Assembly: GCA_031253995.1 (NCBI GenBank)
Contig: JAIRVG010000105.1
Coordinates: 62,001 to 126,000, forward strand
From: Paucimonas sp.
Lineage (GTDB): Bacteria; Pseudomonadota; Gammaproteobacteria; Pseudomonadales; Pseudomonadaceae
Reading direction: 5' to 3'
Length of the DNA stretch: 64,000 bases
The position numbers and the translations under genes are program-made. The notes below the pieces were generated by a model, which had not been told where the DNA came from, ran no database searches, and was given only the letters and a program-made list of their open reading frames with translations. This document shows, piece by piece, positions 45,973 through 53,691 of the stretch. Each line of letters starts with the position of its first letter. Position 1 is the first letter of the stretch.

Positions 45973-47571
45973 ATGAAAAAGATCCTTTTGGCGCTCCTGT
46001 GCCTGAGCGTCATTGGTTGCTCCAAGCCCAGTGAACCGGAAAAGACCGTCGACGTCCTGCTGATCGGCGGCGGCATCATGAGTGCCAGCCTCGGCACCTA
46101 CCTGCACGAACTCGAACCGAACTGGTCGATCAACATCTACGAGCGCATGGACCAGGTCGCCGAAGAAAGCTCCAACGCCTGGAACAACGCCGGTACCGGC
46201 CACTCCGCGTTCTGCGAGCTGAACTACACCAGCGAAAGCGCCGACGGCTCCATCGACATCAGCAAGGCCGTGGGCATCAACGAGCAGTTCGAGATCTCCA
46301 AGCAGTTCTGGTCCTACCAGGTCGAGCAGAAGGTCCTGAACAACCCGTCCTCGTTCATCAACAACGTGCCGCACATGAGCTTCGTCTGGGGCGACAAGAA
46401 CGTCGAGTTCCTGCGCAAGCGCCACGCCGCCCTGCAGCACAGCTCGCTGTTCCGTGGCATGGAGTACTCCGAAGACCACGCGCAGATCGCCCAGTGGGTA
46501 CCGGTGGTGATGGAAGGCCGCGCCGCCGACCAGAAGATCGCCGCGACCCGCATGAACATCGGCACCGACGTCAACTTCGGCGAGATCACCCGCCAGCTGG
46601 TGGGCTCGCTGACCAAGAGCGACAAGGTCAGCCTGAACCTGCGCCACGAAGTCCGTGACATCAAGCGCAACGCCGACAACACCTGGACCGTGGTGGTCGC
46701 CGACCTGGGCAACAAGGGCGTCGAAACCAGCGTCAAGGCCAGGTTCGTGTTCATCGGTGCCGGTGGCGGCGCGCTGAAGCTGCTGCAGAAGTCTGGCATC
46801 CCTGAAGCCGAAGGCTATGCCGGCTTCCCGGTGGGTGGCCAGTTCCTGATGACCGACAACCAGGACATCGTCTCGCGCCACAAGGCCAAGCTGTACGGCA
46901 AGGCCTCGGTCGGTGCGCCGCCGATGTCGGTTCCGCACCTCGACACCCGTGTCATCGATGGCCGCGAAGTGCTGCTGTTCGGTCCGTTCGCGACCTTCTC
47001 CACCAAGTTCCTGAAAAACGGTTCGCTGCTGGACATGTTCGCTGCGCTGAACAGCCACAACATCATGCCGATGACCCACGCCGGCATCGACAACATCGAC
47101 CTCAGCACCTACCTGATGGGCCAGCTGATGCTCAGCTTCGACGACCGCATGGCGGCGCTGCGCGAGTACTACCCGAACGCGAAGAACGAAGACTGGAAGC
47201 TGCTGCAGGCTGGCCAGCGCGTGCAGATCATCAAGAAGGATGCGGTACATGGCGGCATCCTGCAGTTCGGCACCGAAGTGGTAGCGTCGCAGGACGGTTC
47301 CATCGCTGCGCTGCTGGGCGCCTCGCCTGGCGCTTCGACCGCCGCGCCGATCATGCTGAGCGTGCTGGAGAAGACCTTCAAGGATCGCGTCAAGACTCCT
47401 GAGTGGCAGGCCAAGCTGAAGGAAATCGTGCCGACCTATGGCCAGAAGCTGAACAACGACCTGGACCTGACCAACAAGACTCGCGAGTGGACCAGCTCGC
47501 GTCTGGGCCTGACCTATGTTCCGGTACTGCCGGAAGAGCAGGCTGTGGCTGAGCCGGTAGCTGCCCAGTAA
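45973..47571 (+). CDS. mqo: Malate:quinone oxidoreductase with lipoprotein-type N-terminus
   Basis: FAD enzyme that oxidises malate to oxaloacetate and reduces the quinone pool, replacing or supplementing malate dehydrogenase in the TCA cycle. The 532-residue protein carries the dinucleotide-binding motif VDVLLIGGGIMSASLG at about 27-42 and family segments such as WNNAGTGHSAFCELNYT and GASPGASTAAPIMLSVL. The N-terminus reads MKKILLALLCLSVIGC, a textbook lipoprotein signal with Cys16, which most Mqo proteins lack. That would put the enzyme on the periplasmic side. REP-like repeats follow. Confidence 0.93.
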   Translation: MKKILLALLCLSVIGCSKPSEPEKTVDVLLIGGGIMSASLGTYLHELEPNWSINIYERMDQVAEESSNAWNNAGTGHSAFCELNYTSESADGSIDISKAVGINEQFEISKQFWSYQVEQKVLNNPSSFINNVPHMSFVWGDKNVEFLRKRHAALQHSSLFRGMEYSEDHAQIAQWVPVVMEGRAADQKIAATRMNIGTDVNFGEITRQLVGSLTKSDKVSLNLRHEVRDIKRNADNTWTVVVADLGNKGVETSVKARFVFIGAGGGALKLLQKSGIPEAEGYAGFPVGGQFLMTDNQDIVSRHKAKLYGKASVGAPPMSVPHLDTRVIDGREVLLFGPFATFSTKFLKNGSLLDMFAALNSHNIMPMTHAGIDNIDLSTYLMGQLMLSFDDRMAALREYYPNAKNEDWKLLQAGQRVQIIKKDAVHGGILQFGTEVVASQDGSIAALLGASPGASTAAPIMLSVLEKTFKDRVKTPEWQAKLKEIVPTYGQKLNNDLDLTNKTREWTSSRLGLTYVPVLPEEQAVAEPVAAQ

Positions 47572-47591
47572 CTCTGCCAGCGGGCAAGCCC

Positions 47592-47640
47592 CGCTCCACA
47601 GGTGCACGCAACAATCCTGTTGGAGCGAGCTTGCTCGCGA
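47592..47640. repeat. REP-like palindromic sequence after mqo
   Basis: CGCTCCA (47592-47598) and TGGAGCG (47621-47627) form an inverted pair, followed by the palindrome GCGAGC-TT-GCTCGC (47625-47638). The TTGGAGCGAGCTTGCTCGCGA form is typical of intergenic REP sequences of fluorescent pseudomonads. Confidence 0.7.
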
Positions 47641-47698
47641 AAGGGTCGCAAAGCGGCCCCACCCAGTCAGCCCGGATAAAACCGGGCCCCCCGCGCCA

Positions 47699-48061
47699 TC
47701 AGTGCTTCTTCTTGCCCAGGTGATTGCCCAGCGCCCCGCCTGCCGCGCCACCCACGCCCGCGCCGATCGCCGCGCCGGTGCTGCCACCCAGCTTGTCACC
47801 CAGCAGCGAACCACCCGCCGCCCCCAGGCCGCCACCCAGTGCCGCCTTGGTCTTGTTGCCTTTGTTCGCCGCCACGGCACCCCCCGCCGCGCCGCCGACA
47901 CCGGCACCGATGGCTGCGCCGGTCTTGCCACCGATCTGCTGGCCTACCACGTTACCCAGGGCACCGCCCAGGCCGCCGCCGAGTGCTGCGGTGCCGTCGC
48001 CGGCAACGGCGCCTTGTGCGAACAGCAGACCCAGGGTGACGGCGACAATAGTCTTGCGCAT
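47699..48061 (-). CDS. Exported glycine-zipper protein with internal duplication
   Basis: 120-residue precursor with a signal peptide (cleavage near AVA-20). The mature part is almost entirely Gly/Ala glycine-zipper sequence and contains two near-identical units, each with TGAAIGAGVGGAAGGA. Such helical-hairpin proteins insert in or associate with envelope membranes; the family is called YMGG-like or Gly-zipper. It ends in the basic tail LGKKKH. Function unknown. Confidence 0.85.
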   Translation of the reverse strand: MRKTIVAVTLGLLFAQGAVAGDGTAALGGGLGGALGNVVGQQIGGKTGAAIGAGVGGAAGGAVAANKGNKTKAALGGGLGAAGGSLLGDKLGGSTGAAIGAGVGGAAGGALGNHLGKKKH

Positions 48062-48157
48062 GTAAAACGACCTCTAGAAAAAACGTGCCTCAAGGCACGC
48101 GAAACGGTGTCGCCCGCTGTACGGGCCACACCAGGAAAAGGGGGAGGCGAACACGAA

Positions 48158-48182
48158 AAAGCCCGCGATCAAGGCGGGCTTT
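48158..48182 (-). terminator. Terminator of the tRNA-Pro gene
   Basis: AAAGCCCGC and GCGGGCTTT form a 9-bp stem, with a T-tract on the minus strand directly downstream of the tRNA 3' end. Confidence 0.85.
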
Positions 48183-48196
48183 GTCGATGAGCGATT

Positions 48197-48273
48197 TGGT
48201 CGGAGAGACAGGATTCGAACCTGCGGCCTTCTCGTCCCGAACGAGACGCGCTACCTGGCTGCGCTACACTCCG
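48197..48273 (-). tRNA. tRNA-Pro (anticodon CGG)
   Basis: 77-nt gene read on the minus strand from CGGAGTG to a genomically encoded CCA end. The acceptor stem CGGAGTG pairs with the 3' segment, the anticodon stem TCTCG/CGAGA encloses the loop TTCGGGA with anticodon CGG, and the T-arm contains GGTTCGAATCC. It decodes CCG, the most frequent Pro codon class in this GC-rich genome. Confidence 0.97.
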
Positions 48274-48308
48274 ATGAAGAAAATTCTACTCAAAAATTTT
48301 TCTTCGGC

Positions 48309-48341
48309 AAGCCCTCGATTCGGCCGGATCGAGGGCTTTTT
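48309..48341. terminator. Hairpin between the DUF903 lipoprotein gene and tRNA-Pro
   Basis: AAGCCCTCGAT and ATCGAGGGCTT form an 11-bp stem. The T-run follows on the plus strand; on the minus strand, where the neighbouring genes lie, the T-tract is poor. It begins 11 nt after the lipoprotein stop codon. Confidence 0.6.
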
Positions 48342-48351
48342 CAGATCAGTC

Positions 48352-48573
48352 TTACAGCTCTTTGACGGTACGGATCTGGTCCTTGTTGACGCGGGTGCGC
48401 TTGCCGTCCAGTTGCTCGAATTCGTAGAAGCCAGAGTCTTCGTCGTAGCTCGGGGTGTCGACCGCCTGGATCTCACGTCCGTCGTTGAGGGTGATCACGG
48501 TTGGCGAGGCGCAACCGGCCAGGGCACCGAGGCCAAGGGCGAGCACGAAAGCGGGAAGGGTCCGTTGAATCAT
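48352..48573 (-). CDS. YgdI/YgdR-family small lipoprotein (DUF903)
   Basis: 73-residue lipoprotein precursor. The lipobox LAGC places Cys at position 21, and the mature domain is the DUF903 SH3-like fold (VITLNDGREIQAVDTPSYDE, YEFEQLDGKRTRVNKDQI). Members are abundant small outer-membrane or envelope lipoproteins of unknown function. It is monocistronic, followed by a hairpin and the tRNA gene. Confidence 0.92.
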   Translation of the reverse strand: MIQRTLPAFVLALGLGALAGCASPTVITLNDGREIQAVDTPSYDEDSGFYEFEQLDGKRTRVNKDQIRTVKEL

Positions 48574-48769
48574 GGGTAAATCTCCAATTAAGTGAGGCCG
48601 TATAGTTTGTTGAGACGCAAACTGTTACGGCAAAGTTCCTTGCGAGATTGAGCGTAGTGCCTGTTCACCTCATTGACCGGGCGCAATGCCACCGGGGTTG
48701 TCCGCGCGGGGCAACGGTTCCCTGTGATATAACACCGGGCATTCCCCTCCTTCAACGGACCCCAATGCC

Positions 48770-49309
48770 ATGAAAGCCAAGGCAGACGCGCCCTTCGTGC
48801 CGCTCAACATCGCCGTGCTCACGGTTAGTGACACCCGCACCCTGGAAACCGACACCTCCGGCCAGGTGTTCGTCGATCGCCTCACCGAAGCCGGCCATGC
48901 CCTGGCCGAGCGGGTGCTGCTCAAGGACGACCTGTACAAGATCCGCGCCCAGGTCGCGACCTGGATCGCCGAGGAGGTGGTCCAGGTGGTGCTGATCACC
49001 GGCGGCACCGGCTTCACCGGGCGCGACAGCACCCCTGAAGCGGTGTCCTGCCTGCTGGACAAGCAGGTCGACGGTTTCGGCGAGCTGTTCCGGCAGATTT
49101 CCGTGGCCGATATCGGCACCTCCACCGTGCAGTCCCGCGCCCTGGCCGGCCTGGCCAACGGCACCCTGGTGGTGTGCCTGCCGGGTTCGACCAACGCCGT
49201 GCGCACCGGCTGGGACGGCATTCTCGGCGAGCAACTGGACAACCGTCACCGCCCTTGCAACTTCGTTCCGCACCTGAAGCAGGCCGCACCCTGCGAAAGC
49301 CGTGGCTGA
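48770..49309 (+). CDS. moaB: Molybdenum cofactor biosynthesis protein MoaB
   Basis: MogA/MoaB-fold protein of molybdopterin adenylylation. The 179-residue sequence has the motifs VLTVSDTRT, GGTGFTGRDSTPEAV and CLPGSTNAVRTGW that define the family and its molybdopterin-binding site. It overlaps the moeA start by eight bases, forming a two-gene cofactor operon. The cofactor would serve nitrate reductase, among others, which suits the nitrate transporter in this window. Confidence 0.96.
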   Translation: MKAKADAPFVPLNIAVLTVSDTRTLETDTSGQVFVDRLTEAGHALAERVLLKDDLYKIRAQVATWIAEEVVQVVLITGGTGFTGRDSTPEAVSCLLDKQVDGFGELFRQISVADIGTSTVQSRALAGLANGTLVVCLPGSTNAVRTGWDGILGEQLDNRHRPCNFVPHLKQAAPCESRG

Positions 49310-50519
49310 GGCAGCGGCGGCCAAGCCGCTGATGCCGGTGGAGGCGGCCCTCGACCGCCTGCTGGCGCTGGCCGAGGCCGCGCCGATCAGCGAATTCGAA
49401 GAGGTCGCCCTGGCCGACGCCGAGGGCCGCGTACTGGCCCGCGACCTGCACGCAACCCTCGACCTGCCGCCCTGGCCGAACAGCGCCATGGACGGCTACG
49501 CCCTGCGCGTCGCCGACTGGACTGGCGAGCCGCTGCCGGTGAGCCAGCGCATCTTCGCCGGGCATGCGCCCGAGCCGCTGCAACCTGGCACCTGCGCGCG
49601 GATCTTCACCGGCGCGCCGGTACCGCCGGGGGCCGACTGCGTCGAGATGCAGGAAAACGCCGAGGTGCTGGACGACCAGCGCGTGCGTTTCACCGAGTCG
49701 CTGCACGCCGGGCAGAACATCCGCCCGCAAGGCCAGGAAACCCGGGCCGGCGAGTTGGTGCTGGTGACGGGTACCCGTCTTGGTCCGATCGAGCTGGGAC
49801 TGGCCGCTACCTTGGGTTATGCCAGCGTCCCGGTGGTGCGTCGGGTACGGGTGGCGGTGCTGTCCACCGGTGACGAGCTGGTGGAGCCGGGGCTGCCGCT
49901 GGGGCCGGGGCAGATCTACAACAGCAACCGCCGGCTGCTGTGCAGCTGGTTGCAGCGTTTGGGCTGCGAGGTGATGGATGCGGGGATTCTTCCGGATGAC
50001 CTGGAGCTGACCCGGCAAAGCCTGGGGCGCCTGGGTGATGTCGACCTGATCCTGTCCACGGGCGGCGTGTCCGTGGGCGAGGCGGACTACCTCGGTATCG
50101 CCCTGCGCGAAGCGGGGGAGCTGGCGTTGTGGAAGCTGGCGATCAAGCCGGGCAAGCCGCTGACCGTGGGCGAGTACAACGGCGTACCGGTGATCGGCCT
50201 GCCGGGCAATCCGGCGTCGACCCTGGTGACGTTCGGCCTGTTGACCCGGCCGTACCTGTTGCGCCGCCAGGGTGTGCAGGAGGTGAAACCGTTGCAGTTC
50301 GCCGTTGCGGCGGGCTTCGACTGGCCGAAGGCGGGCAACCGCCGCGAGTACCTGCGGGCGCGAATGGAGCAGGGCAGGGCGCTGATCTACCGCAACCAGA
50401 GTTCCGGGGTGCTGCGTAGCGCGGCCTGGGCCGAAGGGCTGGTGGAGGTGCTGGAAGGCAGTACGCCGATGCAGGGGGATATCGTGCAGTTCATTCCTCT
50501 GAGCGAGCTGCTGGCGTAG
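49302..50519 (+). CDS. moeA: Molybdopterin molybdenumtransferase MoeA
   Basis: Inserts molybdate into adenylylated molybdopterin. The 405-residue protein has the N-terminal MoeA domain with LPPWPNSAMDGYALR, the MogA-like central domain with VLSTGDELVEPG and STGGVSVGEADY, and the C-terminal domain after GLPGNPASTLVTF. The start is a GTG inside the end of moaB (8-nt overlap), supported by the coupled arrangement. A large palindrome follows its stop. Confidence 0.96.
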   Translation: MAEAAAAKPLMPVEAALDRLLALAEAAPISEFEEVALADAEGRVLARDLHATLDLPPWPNSAMDGYALRVADWTGEPLPVSQRIFAGHAPEPLQPGTCARIFTGAPVPPGADCVEMQENAEVLDDQRVRFTESLHAGQNIRPQGQETRAGELVLVTGTRLGPIELGLAATLGYASVPVVRRVRVAVLSTGDELVEPGLPLGPGQIYNSNRRLLCSWLQRLGCEVMDAGILPDDLELTRQSLGRLGDVDLILSTGGVSVGEADYLGIALREAGELALWKLAIKPGKPLTVGEYNGVPVIGLPGNPASTLVTFGLLTRPYLLRRQGVQEVKPLQFAVAAGFDWPKAGNRREYLRARMEQGRALIYRNQSSGVLRSAAWAEGLVEVLEGSTPMQGDIVQFIPLSELLA

Positions 50520-50522
50520 ACG

Positions 50523-50573
50523 CCGTCTTGAGAGCTCCCTCGCAACGGAGTTGCGAGCGGGCTCTCAAGACGG
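50523..50573. repeat. 51-nt nested palindrome between convergent moeA and glycosyltransferase genes
   Basis: Outer arms CCGTCTTGAGAGC (50523-50535) and GCTCTCAAGACGG (50561-50573) pair over 13 bp. Inside, CTCGCAAC (50539-50546) and GTTGCGAG (50550-50557) pair over 8 bp around GGA. No T-tract follows on either strand. It starts four bases after the moeA stop. Confidence 0.85.
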
Positions 50574-50596
50574 TATCTACGGTCCAGTGAGGCCTT

Positions 50597-51835
50597 TCAG
50601 GAAAGCGGCATCACTCCACCTGCCAGATTCCCCATCGGCAAGGGCCGGCTGGCCAATCGCTGATGCACCCCTTCCAGTTGCGCCGCCGCCACGCTCCAGT
50701 CATGCCGCTCCCGCACGAATGCCCGTCCCGTCTCCGCCAACTGCCGCATGCGCTGCGGCTGGCTCAGCAAACGGGTGATGGTCAGCGCCAGGTCATCCGC
50801 CCCGTCACCCCCGAGATAATGTTCCCCATGCCGCACCTGCAAGCCTGAAACCCCCTGCTGCGTGGTCACCACCGGCAACCCGGCAGCCATCGCCTCCAGC
50901 AGCTTCACCTTGCACCCACCACCATGGCGCAACGGCGCGAAGAACAGCGCCGACAACCGCTGCAGCTCGCGCAGGTCCGGCAGATAGCCCACCCATTCGA
51001 CCCGCGGATCGTTCCAGTGCAACTTCCAATGCTCCGGCAGGCCGTGCCCGACGACCGCCAGGCGCACCGCCGGGTTGTGCTGCCACACCTGCGGCAGGAT
51101 CTCTTCCAGCGCCCATTCCAGCGCTTCCTGGTTGGCCCGGTACTCGAAGTTGCCCACGAACAGCAGTCGCTGGCTGTGCGGGGCGAAGTTGATGTGCGCG
51201 TAGTGCTCGCAATCGACGCCATTGACCACCACCTGGGTCGGCCGCCCGGTCAGCTGGCTGATTTCCTCGGCGTCACAGGGGCTCACCGCCACCACCTCGC
51301 TGGCCTGCTCCAGCACCCGGGTCTCCCAGCGCCGGTAGCGCCAGCCGTCGAAGCTGTTGAACGGCCGCAGCCACAGCGGCAAACGGTCCTGGCAGGCGGC
51401 GCCCCTGGACCATTCGACCTGGTGTTCGCTGACGATGAATGGCCGGCCGCTGGCCTGCAGCGCCCGTTCGAAGGGCTGGAAGCTGTAGCTGTGCTCGATC
51501 TGGATCACGTCCCACTGCTCTTGCAGCAGGGTCTCGAAATGATGGCGCAGGTGCGGCGCCAGGCCGTTGATGCAAGCTCGCATCGGGTAGCCGGCGGACA
51601 CCGCCGCAACCATGTTCAGCGGGCTGTGCACCGCCCGCCGCGGCAGCACGATCAGGCGCTCTACCAGCGGTGCCAGGGCCTGTCGCGCGGCCTCGCACAG
51701 GGGAACCTTGGACTGGGTCAACAGGGTGATGCGATGACCTCGCTGCGCCATCCCGCGCAACAGGTGGAATTGGCGGGTCTTGCTGCCACTGGTGGTGGGC
51801 CAGGGGAGGTAGGGCAGTGTCCAGAGTACGCGCAT
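50597..51835 (-). CDS. GT4-family glycosyltransferase
   Basis: 412-residue GT-B fold enzyme. The N-terminus (MRVLWTLPYLPWPTTSGSKT, with RQFHLLRGMAQRGH) and the C-terminal nucleotide-sugar domain (NGVDCEHYA, FVGNFEYRANQEALEWAL, the EMAAGLPVV-like LLEAMAAGLPVVTTQQG) resemble the exopolysaccharide-type glycosyltransferases of the GT4 group. No other polysaccharide genes are near, so the acceptor is unknown. No membrane segment is seen. Confidence 0.88.
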   Translation of the reverse strand: MRVLWTLPYLPWPTTSGSKTRQFHLLRGMAQRGHRITLLTQSKVPLCEAARQALAPLVERLIVLPRRAVHSPLNMVAAVSAGYPMRACINGLAPHLRHHFETLLQEQWDVIQIEHSYSFQPFERALQASGRPFIVSEHQVEWSRGAACQDRLPLWLRPFNSFDGWRYRRWETRVLEQASEVVAVSPCDAEEISQLTGRPTQVVVNGVDCEHYAHINFAPHSQRLLFVGNFEYRANQEALEWALEEILPQVWQHNPAVRLAVVGHGLPEHWKLHWNDPRVEWVGYLPDLRELQRLSALFFAPLRHGGGCKVKLLEAMAAGLPVVTTQQGVSGLQVRHGEHYLGGDGADDLALTITRLLSQPQRMRQLAETGRAFVRERHDWSVAAAQLEGVHQRLASRPLPMGNLAGGVMPLS

Positions 51836-52154
51836 GACACTTCCTCGCTTGCCGTGGGGCGTTGGCGGTGAAAAAACAGGGCGTCCTGGCAGGCGCCCGG
51901 GCGCGTTCGAACAGACCGATACAGTGGACGCGAGCGTCCTTCCCTCCCCAGGGTCATGCTGGAAGTTGTCAATAACTTGACTTCATGGTTCACCCTCTCT
52001 GTTCTTGCCAATTATTTGTCGAAGCATGGTCGCGCTTGGGCGATCTTTCCACGCCATTCGTAAGATTGCGCAACTTTACTTGCGAGGTGTGCAGCAACTC
52101 CCGATCGGCCGTGGTCGAGATAGGGAACCGAAAATTCGCGAGAGGGGAGTCTCG
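51836..52154. other. Divergent promoter region between glycosyltransferase and yegS
   Basis: 319 nt without a credible gene, AT-rich around 51960-52080. An inverted repeat GTCAA-TAAC-TTGAC lies at about 51967-51980, and TTGACT there could be a -35 element for yegS. No further structure was recognised. Confidence 0.5.
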
Positions 52155-53054
52155 ATGAGCGAACGCAAAGCGCTGCTGGTCCTGCATGGCAAGCAGGCGT
52201 TGAACGAGGATGTACGGGCTGCGGTGCATGCCCTGCGCGAGCGCGGCTGGCAGCTTGACGTGCGCCTGACCTGGGAGGGCGGTGACGCCGAGCGTCTGGT
52301 CAACGAGGCGCTGGCGGCGGGTTATCCGCAACTGATCGCCGGCGGCGGCGATGGCACCCTGCGCGAGGTCGTGCATGCCATGGCTGCCGCCGGTACCGAC
52401 GCCAGCCTGGTGCTGTTGCCGCTGGGCACCGCCAACGACTTCGCCCGCGCCGCCGGCATCCCGCTGGAGCCGGTGGCAGCCCTGACCCTGCTGGAAAGCG
52501 AGGCGCTGCCGGTCGATCTCGGCGAGGTGGATGGCCAGGTGTTCCTCAACATGGGTACCGGCGGCTTCGGCAGCCAGGTCACCGCGCAGACCTCGGAAGA
52601 CCTGAAGAAGGTGCTGGGCGCCGCCGCCTACCTGTTTACCGGACTGTCGCGCTTCAGCGAGCTGAGCGCAGCGTCGGTCAGCCTGCAGGGGCCGGATTTC
52701 CACTGGGAAGGCGAGTTGCTGGCCCTGGGCATCGGCAACGGTCGCCAGGCCGGCGGTGGGCATGTGCTGTGCCCGGAGGCGGTGGTGGACGACGGGCTGC
52801 TGGACATCAGCATCCTGCCGGCGCCGCAGGAGGTGGTCGGCACCCTGCGCGACCTGCTCGCCGGCGGCCTGGGGCTGGACAGCATGTTTATCCGTGCACG
52901 CCTGCCATGGGTGGAGATCAAGGGCTCGCAGGGGCTGGACATCAACCTCGATGGCGAGCCGCTGCAAGGCGACAGCCTGCGTTTTCGCGTGTTGCCCGGG
53001 GCATTGCGCCTGCACCTGCCGGCGCAGTCGCCGCTGCTCAGTCGTCGAGGCTGA
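52155..53054 (+). CDS. yegS: Lipid kinase YegS
   Basis: Diacylglycerol-kinase-like enzyme that phosphorylates phosphatidylglycerol in E. coli. The 299-residue protein has the nucleotide-binding GGGDGTLREV, the PLGTANDFARA motif and the C-terminal DINLDGEPL. GGGGAG is a few bases before the ATG at 52155, deciding against the longer frame. Its 3' end overlaps that of the converging response-regulator gene by 17 nt. Confidence 0.94.
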   Translation: MSERKALLVLHGKQALNEDVRAAVHALRERGWQLDVRLTWEGGDAERLVNEALAAGYPQLIAGGGDGTLREVVHAMAAAGTDASLVLLPLGTANDFARAAGIPLEPVAALTLLESEALPVDLGEVDGQVFLNMGTGGFGSQVTAQTSEDLKKVLGAAAYLFTGLSRFSELSAASVSLQGPDFHWEGELLALGIGNGRQAGGGHVLCPEAVVDDGLLDISILPAPQEVVGTLRDLLAGGLGLDSMFIRARLPWVEIKGSQGLDINLDGEPLQGDSLRFRVLPGALRLHLPAQSPLLSRRG

Positions 53055-53691
53055 TGATCTGTTCGCGCACGGCGAACAGCACCAGGCCGGCCACGTCGAA
53101 GATCTGCAGGCGTTTCATGATCTGCGAGCGATGGGTTTCCACGGTCTTGACGCTGAGGCCCAGGCCGTTGGCGATCTCGCGGGTGGACTTGCCGCGCACG
53201 ATCAGGCGCAGGATCTCCAGTTGGCGCGCGGTGAGGTTGTGCTTCTCCACCGGCTCCGGCTTCTGCCCGCGCAGCAGGGCCTGGTTGATCACCGTGTGGG
53301 CGATGGCCGGGCTCAGGTAGCGCTCGTCGTTGCGCAGCGCGGCCAGGGCCTGTTCCAGCTCGGTGGCGGTGGTGTCCTTGAGCAGGTAGCCGTGGGCGCC
53401 GCTTTCCAGGGCCTGCATGATCAGTTGCGGGTCGGTGTGCATCGACAGGATCAGCACCTTGCAGCGACTGCCCTCGGCCTGCAACTGGCTCAGGGCTTCG
53501 AGGCCGCCCATGGAGCGCATCGACAGGTCGAGCAGGACGATGTCCGGGTCCAGGTCATGGGCCAGCTGGACCAGCTGGCTGCCATCGCAGGCTTCGCCCA
53601 CCACGTCGTAGCCGGGAATGTCGGAAACCAGGGCGCGAACACCGGCGCGGATCAGGGAGTGGTCGTCAACCAGCAGCAATTTACAGGTCAT
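53038..53691 (-). CDS. NarL-family response regulator
   Basis: 217-residue two-component regulator with receiver domain (MTCKLLLVDDHSLIRAGVRA, phospho-Asp in DIVLLDLSMRSMGG) and a LuxR-type DNA-binding domain (LTARQLEILRLIVRGKSTRE, GLSVKTVETHRSQIMKRL). It is translationally coupled to the upstream kinase by a 4-nt ATGA overlap. Regulated genes are not evident from context. Confidence 0.93.
   Translation of the reverse strand: MTCKLLLVDDHSLIRAGVRALVSDIPGYDVVGEACDGSQLVQLAHDLDPDIVLLDLSMRSMGGLEALSQLQAEGSRCKVLILSMHTDPQLIMQALESGAHGYLLKDTTATELEQALAALRNDERYLSPAIAHTVINQALLRGQKPEPVEKHNLTARQLEILRLIVRGKSTREIANGLGLSVKTVETHRSQIMKRLQIFDVAGLVLFAVREQIISLDD

Noticed and set aside
47592..47640. CRISPR-like repeat cluster after mqo
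   Set aside because: It is only one or two REP-type palindromes, not regularly spaced repeats. No cas gene is in the window.
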